Of a DNA stretch of 64,000 bases, positions 24,437 through 35,873 are shown piece after piece; within the stretch, counting starts at the first letter, position 1; every line of letters begins with the position of its first letter. This DNA comes from Doryteuthis pealeii (taxonomy: Eukaryota > Mollusca > Cephalopoda > Myopsida > Loliginidae). A program made the position numbers and the translations under genes. Under the pieces are notes generated by a model. The model saw nothing but the letters and a program-made list of their open reading frames with translations. It searched no databases and was not told the DNA's origin. The stretch covers positions 71,315,944 to 71,379,943 of the forward strand of contig CM042157.1 in NCBI GenBank assembly GCA_023376005.1, read 5' to 3'.

Positions 24437-24715
24437 TGTTGGATTTTTTATATAAGGCATAAGGTAAATGGTCACTTCTACTTATAGACTCGCCTATAAG
24501 CATGTGACCTGAGAAAGATTCCTATTGTCCAATCACAGGCACTGCTGCTGCTGCTTCTGCTGTATTAATAGAGGCCCCATTCTGAACTTATGTCATAGAC
24601 ACTTGGATTCTCTTGGACGTCGGACTTACAAAGAATACTATAACACCGGATTCTTATTGGCTTGCTTACTTATTCACTACATCTGGAACTAAGGATGGCT
24701 GCCAGATACTTAACA
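24437..24715 (+). repeat. 5' LTR of the copia derivative
   Basis: 279 bp, TG...CA ends, repeated at 25931-26210. It contains a TATTAATAGAGG stretch near 24560 and a CTG-type trinucleotide run (GCTGCTGCTGCTTCTGCTG). Confidence 0.9.
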
Positions 24716-24731
24716 GGTTATGGAACCAGTC
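24716..24731 (+). promoter_or_regulatory. Primer-binding site, half-tRNA type
   Basis: GGTTATGGAACCAGTC follows the LTR with no gap. Drosophila copia is primed by the 5' half of initiator tRNA-Met, whose complement begins GGTTATGGGCCC; this site matches with small changes. Confidence 0.6.
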
Positions 24732-24977
24732 GCGCACGAATCTTTTTCAATGGCAAGCTACGAAATTTGGGAAACTAAGTTTAATGGGTACCTTAGAACC
24801 CTTCAACTGCATGATATAATCAATGAATCATCTGACCACCCGGAGGACCCAGTTTTCGTAGATAAAAATGCTACCATATACACAGAACTAATACAATGCT
24901 TGGATGATCGGAGTCTCTCACTCGTAATGCGAGAGGCTCGTGATAATGGTAGAAAAGCAATGGGCAGGTTCAAGTGA
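24720..24977 (+). pseudogene. Copia gag, N-terminal fragment
   Basis: A frame of about 85 codons from ATG at 24720. It shows SYEIWETKFNGYLRTLQLHD, then DPVFVDKNATIYTELIQ and CLDDRSLSLVMREARDNG, the conserved pattern of copia-type gag polypeptides. It stops at 24975, where the internal deletion fuses it to RNase H sequence. The zinc knuckle and everything up to reverse transcriptase are missing. Confidence 0.8.
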
Positions 24978-25057
24978 CCGAAAAAGTATATCAGGATACT
25001 GTTTTAAATTATCGGACGAAAGCTTGATTATTTCCTGGAAATCTAAAAAAACAACCA

Positions 25058-25414
25058 GTGGTCTCTTTGTCAACATGTGAGGCCGAATTTGTTAGTATGG
25101 CGGTAACAGTCCAAGAAGCCCTTTATTTACGAACATTAGTGAATTGTGTCGTGGAACCAGGGATTGTTAAAAACCCTGTAACTATTTATTGTGATAATCA
25201 GTCGAGCATACTACTGGCAAAAAAAACCCTCATACACCAGAGAACAAAACATATTGATATAAAATATCAATTTATAAGGGATGAAATTAAAAAGGGGTCT
25301 ATACTCTTAAAGTATATAGAATCAGAAAATAACATTTCAGATCTGTTCACAAAGCCGTTGAACAGGATAAAGCTAAATGCTTTTAAAAAAGATATCATGG
25401 GGGGCCAAAATTAA
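25058..25414 (+). pseudogene. Copia RNase H domain and pol C-terminus
   Basis: 118-codon open frame. The copia RNase H pattern is clear: STCEAEFVSMAVTVQEALYL, then TIYCDNQSSILLAKK, then HQRTKHIDIKYQFIRDEI and DLFTKPLNRIKL, ending GGQN just before the stop. The Glu and Asp residues expected of the active site are visible. The frame is intact but has no reverse transcriptase in front. The same segment, inverted and split by the Gypsy-like insertion, occurs at 56410-56620 and 61261-61500. Confidence 0.85.
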
Positions 25415-25930
25415 ACTTAAGATGTTGCCCTGTCGGTTTGGGCTGTAGAATAATCCGACTGTATTCATGCAGAGGGGTAAGATCCCCCAAAAATGAATGT
25501 CCTGGGCAATGACATTAAACCTGTTCAATAAGTTACTAATCCATTAACTTGTATTATAATGTATTGTACTGTATAGTACCGTATTCTTTTGAATTAACAC
25601 AACCAAAAAACAAAAACAAAAACAAACAAAAAAAAAAGGGGGAGAAACCCCAAAAAAGGGGCCAATACTAACTTTGGACAGTAACGTTAGGAGTAGGAAA
25701 AATAATAATAATAATTAATATTTTTTTTACAAAGTAGGCTTAGTAGAATATTAGATTAGTAATAGTATTTGTGCTTTTACTATAAAATTGAAATTACAAA
25801 TTTCTTAATGAATTTATTGTAAACATTTTCTGAATGAAATGATTTGTCGATTGTAATCGATTGTAAATTTCCTCAATGGAGAGATTTAATATTGTTTAAT
25901 AAGATAGCCGATGTATCAAAAAAGGGGGCG
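25415..25930 (+). other. Copia 3' untranslated region with polypurine tract
   Basis: Non-coding region between pol and the 3' LTR. The A-rich block and AAAAAAGGGGCCAATACTAA near 25650 recur at about 61950, marking the same 3' region in another copy. The polypurine tract AAAAAAGGGGGCG at 25918-25930 abuts the LTR. Confidence 0.75.
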
Positions 25931-26210
25931 TGTTGGATTTTTTGATATAAGGCATAAGGTAAATGGTCACTTCTACTTATAGACTCGCCTATAAGCACGT
26001 GACCTGAGAAAGATTCCTATTGTCCAATCACAGGCACTGCTGCTGCTGCTTCTGCTGTATTAATAGAGGCCCCATTCTGAACTTATGTCATAGACACTTG
26101 GATTCTCTTGGACGTCAGACTTACAAAGAATACTATAACACCGGATTCTTATTGGCTTGCTTACTTATTCACTACATCTGGAACTAAGGATGGCTGCCAG
26201 ATACTTAACA
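25931..26210 (+). repeat. 3' LTR of the copia derivative
   Basis: 280 bp, nearly identical to 24437-24715 and followed by the TCCTT duplication. Confidence 0.9.
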
Positions 26211-28060
26211 TCCTTTTCACTGTCCCACCTATACCATCACATGGTTGTTTACCATGACTTGTTGCAAAGAGATTCCATTTTGTATTGAGACCCAAATATT
26301 TCTGATGGTTGCAAAATTGGCAAAGTTCTTGTATTGTACTGTGCAACTATCAGTAAAATACTCACTATTTTTTATATTTGGCAAGGTAGGCCCGATTACC
26401 TCAATTTTTTTTCTGTACCATATAAATAAATGCTACAACATGTGAGTTATCACTCCACATAATGCAGAAACAATGATTTTGCATTGCATTTTCAAGTTTA
26501 AAGTAGGGTACCACTGGATTTAAAGTACATTGTGAGGTACTCCAATGAAAACTCTGGATCTCATCTTGAACTACAAATTTGTAGTTCTCAGCAGAATCTC
26601 CCAGGAACAAAACTTCAAAATCACTAATCTCCTCCTTTCTTTGCTTTAAGTATCTGGATTGTGATTTAGCCAATTAAGAATGAGGTGCTAATTTATTCAA
26701 TTGCAAAACAACTAAATAAGTGTAAGCTTGACAGGATTCCTTTTGTGTTGTCAAAGTCAATCGGTCAGTTGTTATCCATTGTGAGAACTCTATTGATTCA
26801 GTGTTATCAATATTTCCTTCGATGATGTCATAAATTTTTATTCAAGCTCCCCTGATGATTTAGGAAAATTTGGCCACCTATGAATCATATACTCTCTGCT
26901 ACTGGTATTACAGACAATATATTTCAAGAGATTTTGATATGATACATTCAGTGGTTCCAGTAATAATTTCATGTTTTGTTGGATGGTACATAGACATATG
27001 GCATGTGTACCTGCACTACCAGCAAGGACACAGCATTTCAGCCTTAGACTACAAAATTTTGAAAACTCCAAGAATGCTATCAGGTTCTGTTCCTTGAATG
27101 GTCTGAAGAGCTCATTTAGGTTGCACAAGATGAGTCTTTTCTGCTGATGAATATTATGTTTAATACTAACATAGTCTTTCCTGCCTGGCATCAGTTGAGT
27201 ATATTCATCATCTTAGTAAAATGCTTCCACTAGCTGTGCAATATTAGCAGGCAAAGATTTGCCCCCTTTTGGTTCTGGCACAGCTAAAATACCTCTTACG
27301 AACACAATTTGTGAGCCTTGCGTACAATGTGTTCTGAAACTCCAAACACACACATGACTTTTTTGTGTGACCAGTCGGTAGGAGAGCAAGTGTCAAGATT
27401 TGTATTTTTATGTTGGTTGATTCCACTCTCTTCATTTTTGCTACAAGAAGCTTTATCATTTTATCAAAGTACTTAGCTTTATCTAAAATTTCAAAGCCTC
27501 ATCATTCAGCAGCTCAGAGTCAACATTTAATGACCTGCCTACTTTGGTCTTTATACATTGCAATACAGAAGAATGTTTTCTCTTACCTAAATGAGCTTTT
27601 CCAGAGTAATGATGTCCTTTTGTTTTTATTGGAGAAATTCCAATAGCAGAGAAACATTCATTGATATTTCTCTTCTCTGTTTCTGCAGAAGTACTTGTAT
27701 CAAGCTTTTTCATTGCTGATCTGATACATGTCTTGGTTCTTCATTATTACTACTCTTTTCTGATTCTGCAGAAGTACCTACTTCAAGCTCTTTCATTTCC
27801 TCATCAGGAAGAAGTTTGTGGATTTGTATTTGACAATTAGGGCAGAGTTTCTTGTCTGGGATTAGTACCAACTTAGCCTTTACCTTGTCTGCCATCACCA
27901 ATGAAATTGGTTTCAAACTGCCTTTAATTTGCTTTTTATGATTTTTAAATGGAATACAACATCTCTTTTCAAGCCATTCATATTTAGTCAACAAGGTCTG
28001 TTTGTGATAGCAACAGATAGTCTGTATTTCATCCTCATCACAATCTTGTTCTATAGGCAA
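26161..28060 (-). pseudogene. Unnamed transposase-like gene in several frames (CDGIGG family)
   Basis: A run of minus-strand frames reads as one gene, N to C: 28060-27710 (CCYHKQTLLTKYEW, then LIPDKKLCPNCQIQIH, Cys/His-rich and probably metal-binding); 27713-27483; 27459-27244; 27191-26838 (LILCNLNELFRPFKE, LEFSKFCSLRLKCCVLAGS, GTHAICLCTIQQNMKLL); 26673-26401 (DSAENYKFVVQDEIQSFHW); 26346-26218 (NTKWNLFATSHGKQPCDGIG, then GTVKR). From memory these match a repetitive, uncharacterised animal protein family. The AENY/HW and SHGK-CDGIGG blocks could form a DDE-like nuclease core; that is inference. Gaps between frames could be introns or indels. The end lies at 23748-24431, beyond a copia insertion. 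Nothing suggests an intact product. Confidence 0.55.
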
Positions 28061-28227
28061 TAAGCTTTATATCCATCGCATCCAACTAATCAATTGGAAT
28101 CACTCCAACCTGTTTATCATGGAATAACATTTTCAACTGTTAGCTCAGTACAAATAGAACAATAAAGTTTGCCTCTAAAACTATCTTTCATTCTTTCTTT
28201 TCAATAAAAACATTATTCCAGTGATAA

Positions 28228-28459
28228 GGAAGTGAAATCTATAGTGCAGAAGTGGCTCAAAGAACAGTTAACAGAATAGGGATACATATTCTCATTTGAA
28301 GGTGGAACATTGCTATTGAAAAAAAAAACAGTGACTGTGGGAAAGTAGGGAGGTGATCCACAGAGGACCAACTTCATTTTAATTCATGATACATGTTCCT
28401 GTGTCGGTAATTATACCTGTACTAAACAAAATGGCATTACTTTTTGACTCACCCTCGTA
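28228..28459. repeat. Right inner terminal inverted repeat of the central element
   Basis: Reverse complement of 23515-23747, ending TACTTTTTGACTCACCCTCG before TA. A minus/plus pair of nearly identical 230-bp ends bounds the central element. Confidence 0.75.
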
Positions 28460-29117
28460 TTTAATTTTTTTTTTTAATTGATAAAAACAACATTATTGAA
28501 TAGTTTAAGAAGTCACTGAGCATAATATCAACATTTGAGAGTTCATGGAGCATTAGGATGATTGTCTTTAATTATAATCTTTCACTGAAATCCTGCACGT
28601 ACATAGGAAAAAAACTCTGAACTTGGCAGGTTCATATCTTCTAAAGTAGACTTGACCCCCTCACGAAATTCTTTGGTGAACTTAGGCAGACATAGTAGAT
28701 GTTAAGAAAAAAATATTATGAAAATTGAAGAGGACCCATTTTCGATAGACTGACCATAAGCTACATAGGTGAAAAGTTGTTGATTTTGGAGTCATGCATT
28801 TGGGTGGGCAAAATAAAATTTTCTGTGAGGTATAGGGTTAAAATAGTTGGATATTTGGATTCTACAGTCCTTATTTGCCTTACATACCAAATTTCAGAAA
28901 TATTGAATGTATGAAAGTATTTTTTTTAAATTAAAAAAAAACACTGAGATTTTGCGACACCGCACGGCCTTAATTTTGAGGCAAAATAGCAAAATTATAT
29001 CCCCCCTCTAAAATCGGAACTGTAAGGTTTAAGACAAAATAATTTGGCACACTTTCCTAACTCATGAAGGGGAACATTTGTGCCAAATTTCAAGTAATTC
29101 GGTGTCGGTGGGTGTAA
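28460..29117. repeat. Right outer arm of the ~660-bp inverted repeat
   Basis: Reverse complement of 22858-23514, ending CGGTGTCGGTGGGTG. Differences include single bases and A/T run lengths. Confidence 0.85.
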
Positions 29118-29195
29118 CACCCCGGTGAATTCTAGAACAGCAGCAATATCCTCTGCTAGAAGAACATCAGTTGCACCAATGTTGAGAATGATCAA
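29118..29195 (-). pseudogene. Possible upstream fragment of the unnamed gene at 22540-22800
   Basis: Reads NIGATDVLLAEDIAAVLEFT on the minus strand, then hits the palindrome. Strand and order fit the fragment on the other side of the insertion, but the similarity is too short to be sure. Confidence 0.3.
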
Positions 29196-30060
29196 ATCAC
29201 ATCACAAAAATTCTATTAATTATGAAGGTTTCTGTTTTCTGTAACCGAAACTATGTCACTGCTTATGTCACATTACACAAAATCGTTAATACATAAAATA
29301 AAGAACAACTAAATAAAATAAATAAAGCTGTCATTTTTTACTCTCATCCATTTTTCAGTTACAACAAGTTAACTAAAAAGTTTACAAATTAAATACCTAC
29401 GATTTTGTGTAAAATTGATGTGTAAAATATTCATAATAATTATTTATTAATAATCAAGAGATGCACACAACATTTTATTGGAGTGGGACAGAACCAAGTT
29501 TCCATTAAAAAAAAAATTTTTCTCCTTTAATATTTTTGATGATTTTACTTACTTATGATACAAACCTTCTGACATTGAATTTTTAACTCCCTAGGATATA
29601 TCTTTCAAAAATTAATTTTTCCACAGCCCAGAGAGCATTTTTTTTCTTTCTTTTTTTTTTTTTATTGCTAGTATAATCAATTATGGGTAAATTTTCCTAT
29701 GATTTTTTTTTTCAGAAGTAATGAACCACAAAAGAAAAGATTTGTTTTAAATACTGCCATCAATTTTGAAGCCACAGACGGGTCAACTTTGATTGACCCC
29801 TCACAAAATGTTGTTTGTGAACCTGCACTTGCAGAAGGCTTTCAAGGAATGGACTAGAGTCTCTAATAAATAGAATTTTCAAATTTACCTTCCCACTCAC
29901 AAGGTATGGAAAGAGCTGTCAAATTAACTACTGAAGCTTCACAGATTGTGTATTTTCAGGAAGCAAGCACAAGCACATTACAACCAAATTATTGTGCTAC
30001 TAAATAAGACTTGCATTTACATCGAAAGGAAAATACACTTGAACAATTTAGTTTTATTGT
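29196..30060. other. Non-coding stretch
   Basis: AT-rich. No gene or repeat recognised. Confidence 0.4.
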
Positions 30061-30093
30061 GTTATCTATCTATCTATCTATCTATCTATCCAT
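30061..30093. repeat. (TATC)n microsatellite
   Basis: About eight TATC units. Confidence 0.9.
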
Positions 30094-30704
30094 ATATAAA
30101 GGGCAGTTGTGTGTATGTATGTATGTCCAGAGAAAACTACAAAAATAAAATGACAAAGTAAATATATATACACATTCACTATCACCAGATCTTCATTTTT
30201 TATTGAAATTTATGAAGATATTATTTTCAATAAAATAATATTAAAATTCTACTTAGGCCATTGTTACATGTTTCTAGTTAAAATGTCACCAAATAAATTA
30301 TGAAAGCTCAAAATCAAATTTTTTTTCTCCTTTTTTTCATATTAGCTACAGTTTATAGAATAATTGTGTTAATTTAGTTTTTTAATTATAGGGTTTATTT
30401 ATTGATGGTGAAATATTAAATATACAATTATTAGATCTTTAAAAAATTATATTCATTTGTTAATTTTTTGTATTGAAAAAAAATAACGCAAGAAACAAAT
30501 TAAATGATAAAATTTCAATAATTAAGTTTTTATCAAATCTGTATTTTTACTGATGCAAAGTTGTTGTAAATATTTCATTGAAAAATCGTTTATCTAATCT
30601 TATTTTTTTAATTGTTATACAGTTTTTTATGGACCATTTAAGAATTAAATTAATTACTTAGTTTCACTTTTAAACATCCTTACATAAAATAAGTATTGTC
30701 ATTT

Positions 30705-31600
30705 TTTTTATTTACCTTTTAAACAAATTCAAAATTATCTTTAATAAAATAAGTTTTGATTTTTTTTTTTTTTTGCATTTAGTATTCTAAATAGGAGGCA
30801 TTAATTTTTTTCAGAGTGGTTTAATGTCTGTCTACTTTTTAATTTAAAAAATAATATACAATTATTTTGATATTTGATCATCTGTTTATTATTTACTAAA
30901 TTTTACATAATAAACAAAAAAAAAAACTGGTCGTTTTATTTTAATTCAATTTTATATATATATATATATATATATTGAACGTTTTTTTCAATTTGAAATG
31001 TGATATTAATTGAATAAATACTACTTTAAAATCTTCAGCATCAGGCAATTGAAAATGTAAAATAATTTCTTATAAAAACCTAAAACAATCAATTTTTTCT
31101 TTTTATTCATTTTCTTTTTCATGTTAGGCCTAGTTGTAGGGTTAGTGAAAGGGTTAGTGTTAGGGTTTGGCTACTTCAGGAGTTTCTGTAATCTAATGCT
31201 ATCTATACATAAATTAAAACAATTTCTTATGAAAACCTAAAACAATCAATTTTTTTCTTTTTATTCTTATTTTTTATGTCACGGTTATTGTTAGGGTTAA
31301 GGTTAGTGAAAGGGTTAGTGTTAAGGTTAGGGTTTTGGCTATTTAGAGAGTTTCCATAATCTAATGCTATCTATACATAAAATGCAATTTTGCACACTAT
31401 TTTGCATTTGAACCAACTTTTAAACAAATTCAAAATTCTTTTTAATAAAATAAGTTTCAACATTTTTTTTTTTTTTTGCATTTAATATTTTAAATAGGAG
31501 GCATTAGTTTTACTTTTCAGAGTGGCTTGGTGTTTGTGCACTTCTTAATTTGAAAAATTATATACAATATTATAATTAAATTTGCATAGAAATAAAATAT
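30705..31600 (+). repeat. Interleaved duplications with TTAGGG-like tracts
   Basis: A block at about 30719-30880 recurs at 31422-31570 (AATAGGAGGCATTA, TTTCAGAGTGG). Between them a ~165-bp unit occurs twice (about 31058-31215 and 31216-31383; shared AACCTAAAACAATCAATTTT and TCTAATGCTATCTATACATA). Each of these units holds GGGTTAGTGAAAGGGTTAGTG-like telomere-type repeats. A (TA)n run lies at 30954-30975. No gene. Confidence 0.65.
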
Positions 31601-31640
31601 AGATTTAATTATGGTTGTTTTACTTTAATTCATTTGGTAT

Positions 31641-31675
<35 letters not shown>

Positions 31676-32320
31676 ATAATAATGATTGAACTAATTGCCC
31701 AATTTATATGTTATTTAAAAAATAATTGTAAATGATTAAATTAAAATATTTAAAATTTGTACATTTTAATTATGCTGTCATATTTCACTAACAGACGACA
31801 ATATGTGTACACTTTAAATATCATTGGTTCTTGATTTTTATGCAAAATTATGAAGATTTGATTTATATTCAAAGATATTTAAAAATTAAAATATACATAG
31901 AAATAGCATTGAAATTCTACATAGAAATGTCCAGCATTTGTAAATCCCAGAAATAAACAAATCAATACTGGGTAGCCGCTACTAGTAATTTTATGTAGTG
32001 CAGTAGGTTTTAGTGCAATGTTCAGTGAACGGTGTAAATTTAAAACATTGAATATATTTTCCATTGATTGTATCTAATGAAAAATATCCATTTTTAAGTG
32101 GATTTATAATTGAAATAATGAAATTTTGAGGTTAATTTGTCAGTTAAATCCTACAGAAATGAGGTATTTCTGTAGAATTTTGCAGATGATCTTTAAAACT
32201 AAATGCTCAATTAAGTTTTAAAGTTGGGAATTCAATTTTTTATGTCGGTTCTTATCATACCAAACCCCAGCTTTCACCACAAAAGTTATATTGATTTTCT
32301 AAAGAAAAGTGAAAAATCAA
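31601..32320. other. AT-rich non-coding stretch
   Basis: A T/A homopolymer of about 30 bases lies near 31640-31672. No gene recognised. Confidence 0.45.
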
Positions 32321-32321
32321 C

Positions 32322-32727
32322 TTGCCCTAACTTAGGTTTTTTTCTATAACTCCAACATAAAAAAGGGGGACCAAGTTACCTTTAAGCACCCCAGAGGCGA
32401 CCTGGATTCAGAAAGATATGTTTCGCTTTGCACCGTCAACATCCGGTTATCTGTTAGGGTTAGGGGATAGGGTTAGCAGTTATTTTTTATAATAATTTTT
32501 TTAAAAAAATGTGTCGAAAATCGTCCGGTAACAAACAACCAGATGTTGACGGTGCAAAGCGAAACATTTATTGATCTACAAGGAAAAAAGAAGACAGGGT
32601 TAGGGTTTAGGGTTAGGGTTAGTTTAATGGGAAAAATAATGGGTAGATTAATTAACAGATAAAATTCATTCAGAGTGGTTCCCTTTTTTTTTATGTTAGA
32701 GTTATAGGAAATAACCCTAACTTACAT
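32322..32727. repeat. Nested inverted repeat enclosing TTAGGG-like tracts
   Basis: Outer arms: CTATAACTCCAACATAAAAA near 32343 and its reverse-complement-like TTTTTTATGTTAGAGTTATAGG near 32687, with CCCTAACTTA on both outer sides. Inner arms: GTTTCGCTTTGCACCGTCAA from about 32418 and its reverse complement ending near 32567. TTAGGG-type repeats lie in the inner loop (about 32454-32476) and between inner and outer right arms (32597-32625). Confidence 0.7.
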
Positions 32728-32759
32728 TACATCATGTGAGATGACCATGTTCTCATTTT

Positions 32760-32835
32760 CTAGATATTTACTAAGCTTAGCTTAATTGTGGCACAAGATC
32801 AGAAGTATGGGGTGCCCAATGAGAATTAAACTCTT
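32760..32835 (+). repeat. SINE-like partial copy
   Basis: Matches the 19955-20640 units (TACTAAGCTTAGCTTAATTG, TGTGGCACAAGATCAGAAGT). Confidence 0.55.
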
Positions 32836-32944
32836 TTTTATATCCTATTTTTACTATTTCATTCCTTCTAATGCAAATTGTATACAACTGTCCAATATCA
32901 CTCTGTTGTGGTAATATTAAAGAAAGACGAGAAGGTGTACATTA

Positions 32945-33969
32945 GGTATACCCAAAAAAATCGTCTGCTGAGTTTTTAAAAACGAATTAAAATTAATCAA
33001 ATCTATTATTTAAAGTCAAACTTTTGTCTAAAACGATAAGTAGTAACATAATGACCATCATTAAAAAAAGAAAAATATCATTACAGATGCAGTTTATTTT
33101 TAATAGATTTAAAATGATTTGTTTGGTCAATTTCGATGTGATCTGCCATTTTGTCTCTTTTTCAATAGTTTTACGCACTTATTTATAGTTTTAATTTAAC
33201 ATTCGTGATTGCAAAAGAATTTACCAAATATCAGGTAATTATCAGATTTTAATGAAATTTTCAGTATTGATTTATCAATTAATGAATTTTATAATGCATC
33301 AGTTATTTTATTTCAAAACTTTAATTTGGTATTTTTTCTATGAAAAATTAATATATAAATTCATTTAAAATATGAAAAGCCAGATGTTAAGTTTAAAATG
33401 TTATATTTTTAGATTCTAGAAATAAATATCTATTTAATGCAAACCTTATTTTATTACATCAAAGTATACTTTTTGAAGAAAAACTCTATTGAAAATGTAC
33501 TCAAAAAAAATATCAATGTATAATTTTTTTCTTTTATAAGATAATAGCCAATTAAATAATTATTGAAATGAGTAAAAAAATTTATTATTTATTATTTTTT
33601 TACATTTTATTTTTCGATTTTCGGTATTTATTTTCTCATAGAAAAACCACCATAAATTTTTTTTTTCTAATCATAACTTCAGTCTCTTATCTATTTATAC
33701 TGTAATTAGAAAACTATAAGACCAACTCAAAAAAATGTTACGCCCCCCCCCCAACATAAGGGGTGGGGGTCAAAATTAAGTGACCTGAAAAAAATGAGAA
33801 AGTTTTGAAATAAAATAAACAATGCATTATAAAGATCATTCATTGATAAATAAACATTGAAAATTTCATTAAAATCCGATAATTCCCTGATTTTTGGTAA
33901 ATTATTTTCTGTAGGGGCTGAAGTCATTTTGTCAAAAACGTATTTTAAGCTCATTTTGGGTATAGCCAG
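32945..33969 (+). mobile_element. R2 repeat, about 1 kb, GGTATACCC-type ends
   Basis: Begins GGTATACCCAAAA after TA and ends TTTTGGGTATAGCC, an inverted match of about 11 bases. It also contains a CCCCCCCCAACATAAGG block and the AATGCATTATAAA block shared with 5937-6304, 9179-9640 and 14195-14345. An ORF of 75 codons on the minus strand has no recognisable motif. Confidence 0.6.
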
Positions 33970-34700
33970 TGTCAGCCATCTTTATTTATGATCCCCTGGA
34001 CTAGGGGAGATAACTGGGATCATACTATTACATACACCTCCCTGAAACGAAGAGGTTTTGGACCACTAATAGTTCTTGAATTTATTTGTTGTTTAATTTT
34101 CTATGTTTCTTTGAATCCTTTCCCCCCCCCCCGCCTCTCTAGAGATTTCTGTACATTTCTCTTTGTGGTAGATTTACATCTCATGTATCATTAAAATCTT
34201 GCTGATCTTAAAAAACAACTACACAAGAATTTAAATAGAAACATACAGTGAATGCAATTCCCTAATCTCTAGGCATAGAATAACCCTCAACAGGTAGATA
34301 TGATGTCAAAATCAATCAATCAGCTGTGATTGGCTTTTTATCTGTATATACAACAAAATTCTTACTTTCGTGTATATAGAAGGGGGGAAAATATATGGGG
34401 TGAAATAAACTTTCGAATCAACAAGCTCCCGCCAAGGGGAACCAAAAACAAGCGAGTTCTCCATCTTCTCACAAGCCAACACATTCTTCATCTAGCAGCT
34501 GGAAAATCCGTAGTCGAAATAATCTTTAGCAGTTCAAAATCACATTTCCTATTTAGTTTTGTTTCTGTTCGACTAAAATCCATTTCTTTACTGAAAAGCA
34601 CTTCGTCGTCAACTGCTTCTGCTGCTGCTGACTCCCAGCGCTCGACTCACTTGTCATTTATGGACATATTTACTCAAACATCCGGGCACATCAGTCGAAC
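33970..34700. other. Unassigned stretch with one 124-codon open frame
   Basis: The frame at 34330-34704 (+) begins at TTG and ends in a Ser/Ala-rich part; I recognise no domain. Base composition is less AT-rich than its surroundings. It might be part of an exon or an old repeat. Confidence 0.25.
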
Positions 34701-34704
34701 CTAG

Positions 34705-34830
34705 CGTCCGTCCAGTGCCCAAATCGCATTTGTTTTTGCATGCGGGAGGACGCGAGTTCGATCCCGGCAGGCAAGACAATGTCTTGCTCTTTTTCCTTTC
34801 TCGTTCTCCATCACAGTGTAGGTTGCGGAA
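34705..34830 (+). repeat. tRNA-derived SINE fragment
   Basis: GCGAGTTCGATCCCGGCAGG at about 34752 contains a perfect Pol III B box. No clear A box lies upstream, so only the 3' half of the tRNA-like head remains. Confidence 0.5.
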
Positions 34831-35524
34831 ATGTTTTTGGCCACGTATATCGGCAGTAATTACTTGGAAAATGTACTTAATTTGACTTGTATCAATTTAG
34901 CTGAGAAAAAGGAAATTGTTTTTCATACAGAACATATTTGAATCCTCAAAAGAAAATTCTTCTATTGCTTCTTCAACACTCATTTCATCTTGTTGGTTTA
35001 TAGGATTTGGGCTGGGATTGCTTACTCTCACATCTGATTCCATCTCTTTCTATACCTATATGGATTTTATTTGCTCATCATGAAAATTGAGCAATAATAC
35101 TTTTTCTTTTTTTCTTTTTTTTAAATATTAATGCTGTATTGTGTCCCTTCTGGGTTATAAACTTTGCCCTTTCAGGGGTAGATTCTCTTCATTAATGAAT
35201 TCCTATAATTTTAAGTCAATAAGTAATTCAGAACTGAATTTAAATTTTTTTTTTTAAATAAAATGGTTTCAAAACACTCACAACATTAGGGTTACATTTT
35301 TAAAATAGTATTTTAAATGTAAAAAAAAAAACAATTCCTAAAATAAACAAGCATTGTAATATGCAAAATTTTAGCATTTTTTTTATTTGATAAGGAATTT
35401 ACTAAATCATTTTTCTCTTTCCCCTCTCTTACTCCTCTCTTACTCCTCCCTTCTCCCTTTCTCTCTCTCTACCTGGTATTCCTAAAATCTTTTTATTCTG
35501 GTCATGGACTGAGTTCTACTGCTA

Positions 35525-35560
<36 letters not shown>

Positions 35561-35809
35561 TAATATATGGTGATCCAGAGCATAATAATCCATGTTTTCC
35601 AGGTGTAATTTATTCCCTTAAGTGACATTTTTATATTGCTTCTCTTGTGGGCATCCATAGAAAAACTATCACCCAATGAGAAACCACACTTCAAAAGTAA
35701 AGTCTTAAAAAGTATTATTCAGATTAAATACATTTTTTTATCTAATCAGTCATATTTATTCATTCAGCATTTTTACATTAATTAACACACACACACACAC
35801 ACACACACA

Positions 35810-35873
<64 letters not shown>

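Larger units (their letters stand above)
24432..26215 (+). mobile_element. Copia-like LTR retrotransposon, internal deletion derivative
   Basis: A complete insertion with two LTRs (24437-24715 and 25931-26210), both TGTTGG...TTAACA, flanked by the 5-bp duplication TCCTT (24432-24436 and 26211-26215). The LTRs differ at only a few sites, so it is fairly young. A purine tract (25918-25930) precedes the 3' LTR and a primer site follows the 5' LTR. Inside, gag joins directly to RNase H, so protease, integrase and reverse transcriptase are missing and it would need help in trans. It interrupts the minus-strand gene of the surrounding element just after its CDGIGGTVKR motif. Confidence 0.9.

Noticed and set aside
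24432..26215. Solo or tandem LTR interpretation
   Set aside because: Both LTRs, primer site, purine tract and target duplication are in the right order, so it is one insertion.
31135..32625. True telomere or chromosome end
   Set aside because: TTAGGG-like tracts are short, interrupted and internal, so they are at most interstitial remnants.
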